NCBI RefSeq assembly: GCF_001544515.1
Contig: NZ_FCOL02000005.1
Location: forward strand, 62,001-126,000
Reading direction: 5' to 3'
DNA from: Caballeronia terrestris
Lineage (GTDB): Bacteria; Pseudomonadota; Gammaproteobacteria; Burkholderiales; Burkholderiaceae
Length of the DNA stretch: 64,000 nt
The notes under the pieces were generated by a model. It saw nothing but the letters and a program-made list of their open reading frames with translations. It did not search any database and was not told the DNA's origin. The position numbers and the translations under genes were made by a program. Below are positions 53,582-62,412 of this stretch, piece by piece. Each line of letters opens with the position of its first letter. The stretch's first letter is position 1.

Positions 53582-55345
53582 ATGGCTCGACTGCTATCGG
53601 TGAACGTCGGACTTCCGCGCGATATCGAATGGAAAGGCCGCACGGTGCATACCGGCATCTGGAAGCATCCCGTACGGGGCCGCTGCTGGGCCGGTCGGCT
53701 GAACCTGAACGGAGACGGCCAGGGCGATCTCGGCGGACACGGCGGGGAGCAGCGTGCGGTGTTCGTCTACCAGATCGAGTCGTCGCGCTACTGGTGCGAG
53801 CAACTGAAACGCACCGACTTCGTCCACGGACAATTCGGCGAGAATTTCACGATCGAAGGCATGCCCGATGACGATGTGTGCATCGGTGATCGCTACAGGA
53901 TCGGCGGCGCGCTGTTCGAGGTGACGCAACCGCGCGTCACTTGCTATCGGGTCGGCATTCGCACGAACGAGCCGCGCATGCCCGCTTTGCTGACATCGAG
54001 CGGAAGGCCGGGGTTTTACTTCCGCGTCTTGCAGGAAGGCGAAGTCGGCGCTGGTGACGAAATCGTGAAGGTCGGTGAAGCGGACGAGCGCATGACTGTC
54101 GCGCAGATCAATGCGCTGCTGTATTCACCGGATCATGCGCGCGACCGGTTGGAGCGCGCGTTGCGAATCGATGCGCTTTCGCCCGGATGGCGTGGGTCGT
54201 TCGAGGCGTTGTGGCGCAGCCACGTAGCAGGCGCTGGAAGTGGTAACGCTGGACTCGCGCCCAGATCGGCGGCACATCCGGTCGTGCCGGGATTTCGGCC
54301 ACTCAGGGTCGCGTCGATCGTGCCGGAGTCGGCTGACGTCGTCTCGTTCACCTTCGAGAGTATCGACTCACAGCCGCTGACAGCGGCACAGCCTGGTCAA
54401 TACATCGTGTTGCGCCTGAATCCGATGCCGGGCGTTCCGCCGCTTTTGCGTAGCTATTCGCTCTCGGGAGATCAGTCCGCCGAGCGATATCGAATCAGCG
54501 TGAAACTCGAGCAGGATGGCAGGGCAGGGACTTATCTGCATCAGCACCTGCGGGTGGGCGATACGATCGATGTCAGCGCGCCTCGCGGAAGCTTTGTTCT
54601 GCTGCCCGGAGAAAGGCCCGTGGTGCTGCTGAGCGCCGGCATCGGTGCAACGCCTGTGCTCGCGATGCTGCATGCGTTGTCAACGGCGCGCTCGACGCAG
54701 CCCATCTGGTGGATTCACTCGGCCCGCGACGGGCAGCACCATCCGTTCGACGCCGAAGCGCGACGCATCATGCTTGCGCTCGCCCGCGTGCATCGCCATG
54801 TCTGTTACAGCAAGCCTCACGAGAGCGATCGCCTGGGCGAGGATTACGATGCGATCGGCCATCTGTCGCAGCAAGTGCTGAATGAGATCGGCATCCCTCG
54901 TGACGCGGACGTGTATCTGTGCGGTCCGGTTCGCTTCATGGCCGACATGAAAACAGCGCTCGCGAACCTTGGCTTCGCGCCGCAAAGCGTTCACGCGGAG
55001 ACGTTCAACGGCGGGGAGTCGTTGAATCCCGGTATCGTTGGAGGCGCGTCGCGCGCGCCCCATGTGCCCGAGGGCGATACGAGCACCGGACCGCTCGTAT
55101 CGTTTGCGCGCAGCGGGATCGCAGCGCACTGGAATCCGTCAGCCTACGAAAGCATCCTGGAACTGGCGGAAGCGTGCGACGTCCCGGTCCGGTGGTCGTG
55201 CCGGTCGGGCGTTTGTCACAACTGCGAGAGCGGACTGATATCGGGTGCCGTCGTCTATGAACCCGATCCTCTCGATCCACCCGCCAGCGGAAATCTCCTG
55301 ATCTGCTGCGCCAGGCCACAAGGCGACGTAGTGATCGACATTTGA
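53582..55345 (+). CDS. MOSC - ferredoxin reductase - ferredoxin fusion protein
   Basis: 587 residues. A MOSC domain (about 1-215) has the conserved Cys in QPRVTCYRVG. A flavodoxin-reductase-like FAD/NAD module (about 230-460) has RSYSLSG and LLSAGIGATPVLAML, then CGPVRFMADM. A C-terminal [2Fe-2S] domain has C-x4-C-x2-C in WSCRSGVCHNCESG and the last Cys in LICCARP. MOSC proteins (YiiM/YcbX) reduce N-hydroxylated compounds through molybdenum cofactor. Here all electron-transfer parts are in one chain, so it should be a self-sufficient NAD(P)H-driven reductase. Start at 53582 after GGAGAAAG. Divergent from antA (298 bp). Confidence 0.85.
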   Translation: MARLLSVNVGLPRDIEWKGRTVHTGIWKHPVRGRCWAGRLNLNGDGQGDLGGHGGEQRAVFVYQIESSRYWCEQLKRTDFVHGQFGENFTIEGMPDDDVCIGDRYRIGGALFEVTQPRVTCYRVGIRTNEPRMPALLTSSGRPGFYFRVLQEGEVGAGDEIVKVGEADERMTVAQINALLYSPDHARDRLERALRIDALSPGWRGSFEALWRSHVAGAGSGNAGLAPRSAAHPVVPGFRPLRVASIVPESADVVSFTFESIDSQPLTAAQPGQYIVLRLNPMPGVPPLLRSYSLSGDQSAERYRISVKLEQDGRAGTYLHQHLRVGDTIDVSAPRGSFVLLPGERPVVLLSAGIGATPVLAMLHALSTARSTQPIWWIHSARDGQHHPFDAEARRIMLALARVHRHVCYSKPHESDRLGEDYDAIGHLSQQVLNEIGIPRDADVYLCGPVRFMADMKTALANLGFAPQSVHAETFNGGESLNPGIVGGASRAPHVPEGDTSTGPLVSFARSGIAAHWNPSAYESILELAEACDVPVRWSCRSGVCHNCESGLISGAVVYEPDPLDPPASGNLLICCARPQGDVVIDI

Positions 55346-55364
55346 GGAACGTTCTTCGCCTCAA
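55342..55364 (+). terminator. Possible terminator hairpin
   Basis: TTGAGG-N11-CCTCAA overlapping the stop of the MOSC fusion gene and the end of the convergent OMF gene. Short stem and no T-tract, so weak evidence. Confidence 0.3.
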
Positions 55365-56899
55365 CGCGCGAGTTCCTGTTTGCCGAACGCCGTCTCCCAT
55401 CCGCCGCCCAGTACCTTGCACAACGTGATGAGGTTGGTGGCGGCTTCGGCCTTGCTCTGCTCGAGCTTGCTTTGAGCGTCGAGCAATTGTCGCTGCACGT
55501 TGAGGACATCCAGAAAATCGACCGCGCCCGCCTTGTACCGCTGCTGCGCAATTGAAAGCGCCTTCTGGTTCAGGCTGACGACCGTTTTCAGGCGATCGCG
55601 CCGTCGCTGCTCCGCGTCGTAGACGACGAGCGCATCGTCCACCTCTCGCCAGGCTTGCAGCACCGTGTGTTTATAGACGATCGCCGCCTCCTGCTGCTGT
55701 GCCTCGCGCAAATGAAGCGTTCCCTTGAGACGTCCGCCTTCGAAAATCGGAAGAGAGATCGACGGTCCGATGACAAACTGACCCGATGCCCAGTCGGCGA
55801 GACTCGAGAGTTGAAGACTCTGGAACCCCGCGCTGCCGTTGAGCGATATGCGCGGATAGAAGTCGGCCTTCGCCATGCCGATCGCTGCGGTGGCGGCGTG
55901 AAGTTGAGCCTCGGCTTTCCTGATATCGGGTCTGCGCTGCACCACCTCTGACGGAACGCCAATCGGCACCCGTTCGGGAAGCGCGGGAACATCGCGCGCC
56001 TCGTTCAGCATTTGTCGCAGTGCGCCCGGTTCCTTCGCCAGCAACACGCCAATCGCATTGATCGTGGTCTCGTTACGGGATTCGAGAATCGGGATCAGGC
56101 TCTCGATCGACTCCGCCTGCGCGGCAGCGTTGGCCACGTCCAGATTCGTGACGACGCCTTCATGTGCGCGCGTCTCCGTGAGCTTCACCGTATCGCGGGC
56201 GATGCGAAGATTCTGCTTCGCTATCTCGAGCAGAGACTGAGTGTCGCGCAACTCCACGTAGTCTCGCGCGAGTTCGGCACGCGCGGACAACAGCACTGCA
56301 TTTCGATCCTCGTAGGAAGCGTCGCTCATCGCTGTCGCGGCCTCGACACCGCGTCGAACGCGACCCCAGAAGTCGAGTTCCCACGATGCATCGAAGCCGA
56401 ACTGATACAGGTCGTATGCCGGCGAGCCTTTGGAACCTGGCAAGGGCGCGACACCGAGCGGCGTGTCCCCCGCGGCCGATTGCACCTGACCTCCGGTCGG
56501 CGTCACACCGAGCAGCGACAGGATGCCGTTCGGGCTGCCACGCTCGCGGTAATAGGATGCGGCGCCCGTGACGGTCGGATACTCCTCGGCACCAACGATG
56601 CGCTGCTGGGCCCGGCTTTGCCGCAGTCGCGCCGATGCCGCAGCCACGTCGAGGTTCGCGTCGGTCAGCTCTTTTTCCAGCGAGTTCAGCGTGGGATCGT
56701 TGAAGAGCGTCCACCATTCCGGACTGAATTCCGATTCGATTGCCTTGCTCGATGCCAGCGCAGACTGGGTTCGGTTGAACACCTCGGGCGTGGACGTCTG
56801 CGGACGTTCGAAATCAGGGCCGACCATGCAGCCCGTCATGACGAACGACGCCAATATGGCGAGCACCAACGCACGCAGGGAGAATTCGCTCGCGTTCAT
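55361..56899 (-). CDS. Outer-membrane efflux lipoprotein (NodT/OprM family)
   Basis: 512 residues. Lipobox at C24 (SFVMTGCMVGP) and two OEP repeats of coiled-coil/beta-barrel type, for example NLDVAAASARLRQSRAQ and ELARDYVELRDTQSLLEIAKQNL. It provides the TolC-like exit duct for the EmrAB pair encoded immediately upstream. Overlaps the adaptor gene stop by 4 bases. Confidence 0.9.
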   Translation of the reverse strand: MNASEFSLRALVLAILASFVMTGCMVGPDFERPQTSTPEVFNRTQSALASSKAIESEFSPEWWTLFNDPTLNSLEKELTDANLDVAAASARLRQSRAQQRIVGAEEYPTVTGAASYYRERGSPNGILSLLGVTPTGGQVQSAAGDTPLGVAPLPGSKGSPAYDLYQFGFDASWELDFWGRVRRGVEAATAMSDASYEDRNAVLLSARAELARDYVELRDTQSLLEIAKQNLRIARDTVKLTETRAHEGVVTNLDVANAAAQAESIESLIPILESRNETTINAIGVLLAKEPGALRQMLNEARDVPALPERVPIGVPSEVVQRRPDIRKAEAQLHAATAAIGMAKADFYPRISLNGSAGFQSLQLSSLADWASGQFVIGPSISLPIFEGGRLKGTLHLREAQQQEAAIVYKHTVLQAWREVDDALVVYDAEQRRRDRLKTVVSLNQKALSIAQQRYKAGAVDFLDVLNVQRQLLDAQSKLEQSKAEAATNLITLCKVLGGGWETAFGKQELAR

Positions 56900-57972
56900 T
56901 TCGATGCTACTCCCTCGGTCAGTGCCGCGCCACGCCGGCTGACTGCGACTTCCGCTTCGACGGAAAGCCCAACGCTCAATTCGGATGCGGCCTGTTGTCC
57001 GCGATCGATCGTGATCTTGACCGGCACGCGCTGGACGATCTTCGTGAAGTTGCCGGTTGCATTGTCGGGCGCGATAGGGGCGAAGCTCACCCCGGTAGCC
57101 GGCGCGAGACTATCGACATGGCCTTGAATCACGACGCCTGGAAAGCTGTCAACCTTGATACGCACGCTTTCACCGGGACGCATGTTGCTGATCTGGTTCT
57201 CCTGGAAGTTGGCGACGACGTAGGCGTCCGAGAGCGGGACGATCGCAAGCACAGGCGCACCGGGTGTCACGAAGGCACCGACCCGTGCCGAACGCCGCCC
57301 GACCTTGCCGTCTACCGGGGCGTGGAGTTCCGTGTAGGACAGGTTGAGCTTTGCCTGCTCCAGCGCAGCTTCAGCACGCGCCAGCGCGCCTGCGGCCTTG
57401 TCGCGCTGGGTACGCAGTACATCGAGGTTCTGTTCGATCGTCCTCAACGCGGCCCGATCGTGCGCCTGCTGCGCGATCTGCTGCGTCAGCGTGCTCGATG
57501 CGTGCTGTTGCTCCTGCGCGGTGCCGGCCCCCGCGTCCGAAAGGTTCTGGTAGCGCGAAGCGTTCGCCCGCGCGAACTCGATGCCGGCGTCGTCGGATCG
57601 AAGCGTCGCGCGCGCCTGCTCGACAAGCGAAGGCTGCCGCGCGATCTCCGCATCGAAATTCGCGACCGACGCCTCGGCCGCCTTCACGTCGGCCTGCGCG
57701 CTCATCAACGCTGCGCGGAAATCGCGGTCGTCGATCCGCAACAGGAGTTGACCGGCTCTTACCGACTGGTTGTCGACGACGAATACATCGGAAATTTGAC
57801 CCGCGACACGCGGCGCGACGAGCGTGAAATCGGCCTGAACATAGGCATCGTTCGTCGATTCGGTGTTCGAGCTGGAAAGATACTTCCAGCAGGCCCACGC
57901 CACGACGACAAGCGCGACGGCCAACGCGGCGATGCGAACAAGTTTGAGATGAGAGCGGATAAAAGTCGACAT
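56896..57972 (-). CDS. Membrane-fusion adaptor, EmrA/HlyD family
   Basis: 358 residues. One N-terminal membrane helix (ALAVALVVVAWACW, about 15-30) is followed by the biotinyl-lipoyl-like half APRVAGQISDVFVVDNQSV, a long coiled-coil hairpin (about 85-195) and the second half with APVDGKVGRRSARVGAFV. This is the periplasmic adaptor between the MFS pump and the OMF lipoprotein. 12 bp after the pump gene. Confidence 0.9.
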   Translation of the reverse strand: MSTFIRSHLKLVRIAALAVALVVVAWACWKYLSSSNTESTNDAYVQADFTLVAPRVAGQISDVFVVDNQSVRAGQLLLRIDDRDFRAALMSAQADVKAAEASVANFDAEIARQPSLVEQARATLRSDDAGIEFARANASRYQNLSDAGAGTAQEQQHASSTLTQQIAQQAHDRAALRTIEQNLDVLRTQRDKAAGALARAEAALEQAKLNLSYTELHAPVDGKVGRRSARVGAFVTPGAPVLAIVPLSDAYVVANFQENQISNMRPGESVRIKVDSFPGVVIQGHVDSLAPATGVSFAPIAPDNATGNFTKIVQRVPVKITIDRGQQAASELSVGLSVEAEVAVSRRGAALTEGVASK

Positions 57973-57984
57973 GGGTATCGTCCC

Positions 57985-59589
57985 TTAGTGGGAGGAGGGC
58001 GGCGTAGCGGTCCACGGTGGGTAGATACGCACGGGTAGCACTGGAACAAGTAAAAGAAGGGCGACGGCAACACCGGCCATCACGCGATAGAGGTCTGCCG
58101 AAGTCAACACGGCAGCCTGCTCATGGATACGGTGTGCAAGTTCGCCGAGACCATGCGCCGCATCGATGCTTTGACTCGTAACGAGGGCGTTGTTGCCAAG
58201 GTGATCCACGAGCACGTGCGAGTGAAAGTGTTCGCGCGCCGTGCCCAGCCCTTCGATGAGGCCCGTTGCCACAGCCGCCGAAAACGTCTTGAGCGAGTTG
58301 AACATCGCGGACGCGAACGGGCCTTCCGTGGGTGGCAATCCTGTCGTGACGCCCATGAGGATCGACATGATCACCATCGGTTGCGCGGCGATCTGCAACG
58401 ACTGGAGAAAATAGAAGTTCTCACGCACCCATTCGGAGGTCATGAAGCTCCCCATCAGGCACGTCGTCACCATGAGAGACAGTCCGATCGCCATGACCCA
58501 TCGGCAATCGACGCGCTTGAGATTGAGGACGGCAGCCGTCAAGGGCAGAGAAATCAAGAGCGGGATGGCAACAAGCAACGACAAGGGCGCCGCTTGCAGC
58601 GGCCTGTACGTGTGAATCCTCGCGAGATACTGGCCTGGTATCGCAGCGACACCGACAAGCAGTATCACCGCACCTGTAAGCGTTAAAAGCCCATGCGAGA
58701 AGTTCCTGCGCGATAGCAGTTGGAGCTTGAAGAACGGAACGGGCTGAAACCATTCGTTGACGAGGAACGCTACGAGCAGCAAAGTCCCTCCGATAAACAT
58801 CACCCGGATGAAATCGGAATTCAGCCAGTCGAGTCGATCGCCTTGCAAGAAGCCGATCACGAGCATGGCGACTGCGGGAAATCCGGTGAGGAACCCCGTC
58901 CAGTTGAAAGAACGCAGCCGTTCCAGTTTGAGCGGGTCCGGTGGAAGCCCTTGCTGGATCGCGACGCAACTCAACACGCCCAGCGGCACGATCTGCCAAA
59001 AGACCATTTGCCAGCTCACATACTCTGTCCACAACGCGGTGAGCGGTGTGCCGAGCGCGGGTCCGAAGGTCGCGGTGAGCGCGTACCCGGCAAGCCCATA
59101 CAGCTTGACCTCCGGCGGAAGATAGCGCAGCGCGACGATGATGAGCATCGGCGGGAGGCATCCGCCGGCGATGCCTTGCAGAACACGCAACATATAAAGC
59201 GTGAACAGGTTCGGCGCAAAAGGGCAAAGGAACCCGAAGAACATCGTGGCGATTACGGCGCCGATCGTGAAGCGCTTCAACGTAAAGGTGATCCCGAACC
59301 ACGGTGCGAACACCATCGTGGCGACGTTGGCGGCCTCGAAGAGAGTCGTCAGCCAGGTCCCATCGTCATGTCCGATCGAGAACACGCCTTGAACGTCGGT
59401 CATTGCCAGGGCGGTGACCTGTTCGTTGAGTATCGCCAACAAGGACGCGAGCAACATTCCGATGAGACCAATAGCAAGTCGCAGTGACAGCGCGGCTTGT
59501 GCGGGCTTTGCAGGAGTTGCAACGGGTTCGGGCGATTGCGCGACCGGTGGTTCTTGCGTCTCGACTATTGATGGAGGGGCGGCATTCAT
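57985..59589 (-). CDS. EmrB/QacA-type MFS drug exporter (DHA2, 14 TM)
   Basis: 534 residues, 14 predicted helices in the DHA2 order. Cytoplasmic N-terminal Pro-rich stretch (about 1-25), motif A-like region and GYALTATFGPALGTPLTALWTEYVSW near motif C. Works with EmrA-like adaptor and OMF as a tripartite pump. Substrate unknown; aromatic or phenolic stressors are plausible in this locus. Expression is probably controlled through the 20-bp dyad at 59703-59722. Confidence 0.88.
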   Translation of the reverse strand: MNAAPPSIVETQEPPVAQSPEPVATPAKPAQAALSLRLAIGLIGMLLASLLAILNEQVTALAMTDVQGVFSIGHDDGTWLTTLFEAANVATMVFAPWFGITFTLKRFTIGAVIATMFFGFLCPFAPNLFTLYMLRVLQGIAGGCLPPMLIIVALRYLPPEVKLYGLAGYALTATFGPALGTPLTALWTEYVSWQMVFWQIVPLGVLSCVAIQQGLPPDPLKLERLRSFNWTGFLTGFPAVAMLVIGFLQGDRLDWLNSDFIRVMFIGGTLLLVAFLVNEWFQPVPFFKLQLLSRRNFSHGLLTLTGAVILLVGVAAIPGQYLARIHTYRPLQAAPLSLLVAIPLLISLPLTAAVLNLKRVDCRWVMAIGLSLMVTTCLMGSFMTSEWVRENFYFLQSLQIAAQPMVIMSILMGVTTGLPPTEGPFASAMFNSLKTFSAAVATGLIEGLGTAREHFHSHVLVDHLGNNALVTSQSIDAAHGLGELAHRIHEQAAVLTSADLYRVMAGVAVALLLLVPVLPVRIYPPWTATPPSSH

Positions 59590-59949
59590 GAGGAGTTCGC
59601 TAACTATCCGTAATCTATTTCACCATCGCGTCTGGAGATCATCGCGAAATGACTAAATAAATGTGGTGACCCAAATCGAGATCTTTTGGGATTTTCTCTT
59701 TGTGTCGTTATCGTTAACGACATAGAGAATTGTAGGGAATTGACTCACACATCCTGAAGCGACATTAGGCAAGGTATTCGGCCAATTCGTTTGCGAATCT
59801 TGCCAACGACGCTGCCAAGGCGCGTAACAACGCCGTCAACGGGAAGGTCGTGCTTCGGAATGGTTGGAGTATAGTCTGCCGTCTTTCGCCATCCCGAAGA
59901 AATTGCAACCTCTCTTCTCGCGTCCTTCCACCAAGGCACGGTAGTTGCT
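59590..59949. promoter_or_regulatory. Efflux-operon control region
   Basis: 360-bp gap before the efflux operon. It contains the exact inverted repeat TGTCGTTA-TCGT-TAACGACA (59703-59722), about 115 bp from the EmrB start, and a second dyad CCCAAA-N9-TTTGGG (59670-59690) followed by a pyrimidine stretch. No protein-coding frame here resembles a gene. A 117-codon frame across 59745-60098 is the shadow of the ABM gene's 3' end. Regulator unknown; no TetR or MarR gene is adjacent. Confidence 0.55.
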
Positions 59950-60624
59950 CTACGCCGACGGCTGAACCGCCTCGAAGTATTGCGGCGCTTCCCGTCGATC
60001 GAACATCCCGTACTCCCGGATGACCCGAATTTGCCGAGACCGCACGTCCTCCGGCAGCTTCGCATCGCGTTCGAACGCTTCAGCCGCTGCCTTATCACAC
60101 CACGTCGCGACGACGATCACATCTCCAGGCGTCAGCAGTGCGTCGAATACGTCCCAGGCAACAAGGCCGGACGCGCCTGTCTCTAGTCCAATTGATTTCG
60201 CAGTCGCTTCTGCGCCTGTTCGCCGGGCCCATTCAGGCGCGCGCTTCGCTTCAAGCAACGTCACTGCCGTGCCAGCGCCCGTCTCCGTGACGTCCAGGCG
60301 CTGCTCGAGCAAGACCTGTCCCGCGGGGACATGCGTGTCCGCTACGATCTGCCCGATCCGCAAGCGATAGTCGGTGAAGACACGATCACGCGCCGCCTGC
60401 TGCACCTTGTGGTGCTTCGTCTCGGTTCGCCAGCGCACGAGCGACTTCTCGTCCCGCCAGCTTGATAGTGAGAGAAGCCATCCCTTACGCGTCAGACTCG
60501 CATAGCGGTTGTTGTCGATAAACCCGTCGATCTTTTCGAGTTCAGGCCGCAGGAGCTTCGCCATACCGAGATAGACATCGAATTGTTCGGGTATGGGATT
60601 GACTTCAAGCATCGCAGAAAACAT
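59950..60624 (-). CDS. Antibiotic-biosynthesis-monooxygenase (ABM) fold protein
   Basis: 224 residues. The N-terminal ABM/ferredoxin-like domain (about 1-95) has the typical FIDNNRYASLTRKGWLLSLSSWRDE with Trp/His segments. A second, weaker ferredoxin-like half covers about 110-215. Such proteins are cofactor-free oxygenases, quinone-modifying enzymes or stress proteins. Divergent from the LysR gene by 334 bp and upstream of the efflux operon on the same strand, so a stress/aromatic-response unit is possible. Confidence 0.7.
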   Translation of the reverse strand: MFSAMLEVNPIPEQFDVYLGMAKLLRPELEKIDGFIDNNRYASLTRKGWLLSLSSWRDEKSLVRWRTETKHHKVQQAARDRVFTDYRLRIGQIVADTHVPAGQVLLEQRLDVTETGAGTAVTLLEAKRAPEWARRTGAEATAKSIGLETGASGLVAWDVFDALLTPGDVIVVATWCDKAAAEAFERDAKLPEDVRSRQIRVIREYGMFDRREAPQYFEAVQPSA

Positions 60625-60958
60625 GACAGCTCCTTTCGCTAATGTTCAATGGCGGCTTTTCTGCCCGCATTGGGTTGATTCATTGTGTGCGATGAGCCGC
60701 TATTCTCGAAGCATTGACAGGTTAGGAATTGAGCCAATGAGTGCGCAAAACTTGCCAAGGAAATAAAAATGGCAATTACCGTCCTCGCCATTGGAAAGAG
60801 TCTTTCTCGCGTCGGTTAAGAAGGGAATGCGCCACATGTGGAATTGGTCCGGCGCTGGCCATTCTGTTTCTTCTTTGAGCCAATCGAAGACAGGGGCCAT
60901 CAATACGCGGGATAGAGTGCTTACAATCGCGCAGATCGACCAAGGCCCGGAGTTCAAC

Positions 60959-61909
60959 ATGGACAGATTGCGTGAGATGGAGGTTTTCGTCGCCATCGTC
61001 GATCGCGGCAGTTTCACTGGCGCGTCGGAGAAGATCGGACTGTCGGTTGCCGCAGTCTCGCGGGCGCTTTACTCGCTCGAAGCCCGGCTGGGCGCGCAAC
61101 TGCTTGCGCGGACGACCCGTTCGGTCCGGCCGACTGACGCAGGCGTGGCTTACCTCGATACCTGCCGCAAGGTGCTCGACACCATCACGGATGCAGAAGC
61201 GAATCTTGCGTCCTATAACGTCAATCCCGTGGGGACGCTGACGGTTTCAGCGCCCGTGCTCTTCGGCCAGCGATATATCGCTCCGCTCGTGAATGCCTTT
61301 GCGCTGCGCTATCCGGACGTCAGTATCAATGCCGTGTACATCGATCGTACGACGCGGCTTCTCGAGGAAGGCGTGGATATTGCCATTCGTATCGGCCATC
61401 TCGGAGACTCCACGACATTCGCCGTTCCGTTGGGCTTCGTGCAGCGTCGAACGTACGCCGCGCCCGCCTATCTCGCGGCGCACGGGGAACCCGCTCATCC
61501 TAGGGACCTTGTTAGCCACGACTGCGTGTCCTTCACGGGCGTGACCCATCCGTTCGAGTGGGTCTTCAGCGAGAACGGTGCGAGGCTGCCGGTGCGGCTT
61601 CATCCACGGATGATCGTCGACCTCGCTCCCGCAGCGGTTTCTGCGGCCATCGACGGTGTGGGGATTACACAATTGCTGTCTTACCAGGCGGCTCCCGAGG
61701 TACAGAACGGAAGACTTCTGCCGGTCTTGCCGGCATTCGAGCCTGAGTCAGTTCCCGTGAATTTGCTGCATGTGGAGCGCCGAGGCGCAAGCGGCAAAAT
61801 CCGGGCTTTTCTCGAATTCGTCACTGAGACCTTGCGCAGGAACGCACAGCTTCAGTTAGTGGAGGGCGCTGCAGTCGTGGACGCTACGGCACCGGCAAGT
61901 TCGCGATAG
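60959..61909 (+). CDS. LysR-family regulator
   Basis: 316 residues. The N-terminal HTH (FVAIVDRGSFTGASEKIGLSVAAVSRALYSLE) belongs to the DsdC/AaeR/CrgA-like subgroup, which often controls quinone, efflux or aromatic stress genes. The substrate domain follows from about 90. ATG at 60959 with GGAG 5 bp before; an in-frame extension to 60791 is not conserved. The 3' end overlaps the convergent mug gene by 58 bp. The likely target is the divergent ABM gene and perhaps the efflux operon. Confidence 0.83.
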   Translation: MDRLREMEVFVAIVDRGSFTGASEKIGLSVAAVSRALYSLEARLGAQLLARTTRSVRPTDAGVAYLDTCRKVLDTITDAEANLASYNVNPVGTLTVSAPVLFGQRYIAPLVNAFALRYPDVSINAVYIDRTTRLLEEGVDIAIRIGHLGDSTTFAVPLGFVQRRTYAAPAYLAAHGEPAHPRDLVSHDCVSFTGVTHPFEWVFSENGARLPVRLHPRMIVDLAPAAVSAAIDGVGITQLLSYQAAPEVQNGRLLPVLPAFEPESVPVNLLHVERRGASGKIRAFLEFVTETLRRNAQLQLVEGAAVVDATAPASSR

Positions 61910-62391
61910 GCGCTCACTAGCGCATCGAGGCTGAATGCGCGATTCAGGCCGCTGGGGTTTGGCAATACCCATGTGCGTGCACCACCGAAAGCCTCTGGTT
62001 GCAACCCCCACGGGATGTCGCGCTTGCCGGACATGGCGGAAATCGCCATTTTTCCGAGGAAAGCAATGTATTGCGGCTCATATCGTTTTATCTTTCGCTC
62101 GAACGCAGAAGCCGCTGTCTCGATCTCCATACGCGACAGCTCGTCCGCGCGTGCCGTTGGACGCGTGACCACGGTCGTGAGACCGCACCCGTACCGGGGG
62201 AACGCGTGATCGTCTTCGGGACGAAGCAGTTCGGGAGTGAAGCCCGCGAGATGCACGACACGCCAGAACCGATTGCCTCTGCCCGCAAAGTGGTGGCCAG
62301 TCGATGCTGCGCGAATACCCGGGTTTATCCCGCAGAAGATGACGGACAATTTTGGTTCAAGGATGTCCGGAAGTGAATTCGCGTCAGTCAC
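61852..62391 (-). CDS. mug: G/U mismatch-specific uracil-DNA glycosylase
   Basis: 179 residues of the Mug/TDG superfamily: motif 1 VIFCGINPGIRAASTGHHF (18-36), and motif 2 LPNPSGLNRAF near the C-terminus. Removes uracil and related bases from mispairs in DNA repair. Convergent overlap with the LysR gene. Ordinary housekeeping function in an otherwise catabolic window. Confidence 0.9.
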   Translation of the reverse strand: MTDANSLPDILEPKLSVIFCGINPGIRAASTGHHFAGRGNRFWRVVHLAGFTPELLRPEDDHAFPRYGCGLTTVVTRPTARADELSRMEIETAASAFERKIKRYEPQYIAFLGKMAISAMSGKRDIPWGLQPEAFGGARTWVLPNPSGLNRAFSLDALVSAYRELAGAVASTTAAPSTN

Positions 62392-62412
62392 AGATTAAGG
62401 AGCCCATCGAAT

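Noticed and set aside
59745..60098. 117-codon minus-strand frame after the ABM gene
   Set aside because: Overlaps the ABM 3' end in another frame, basic composition, no motif or ribosome-binding site.
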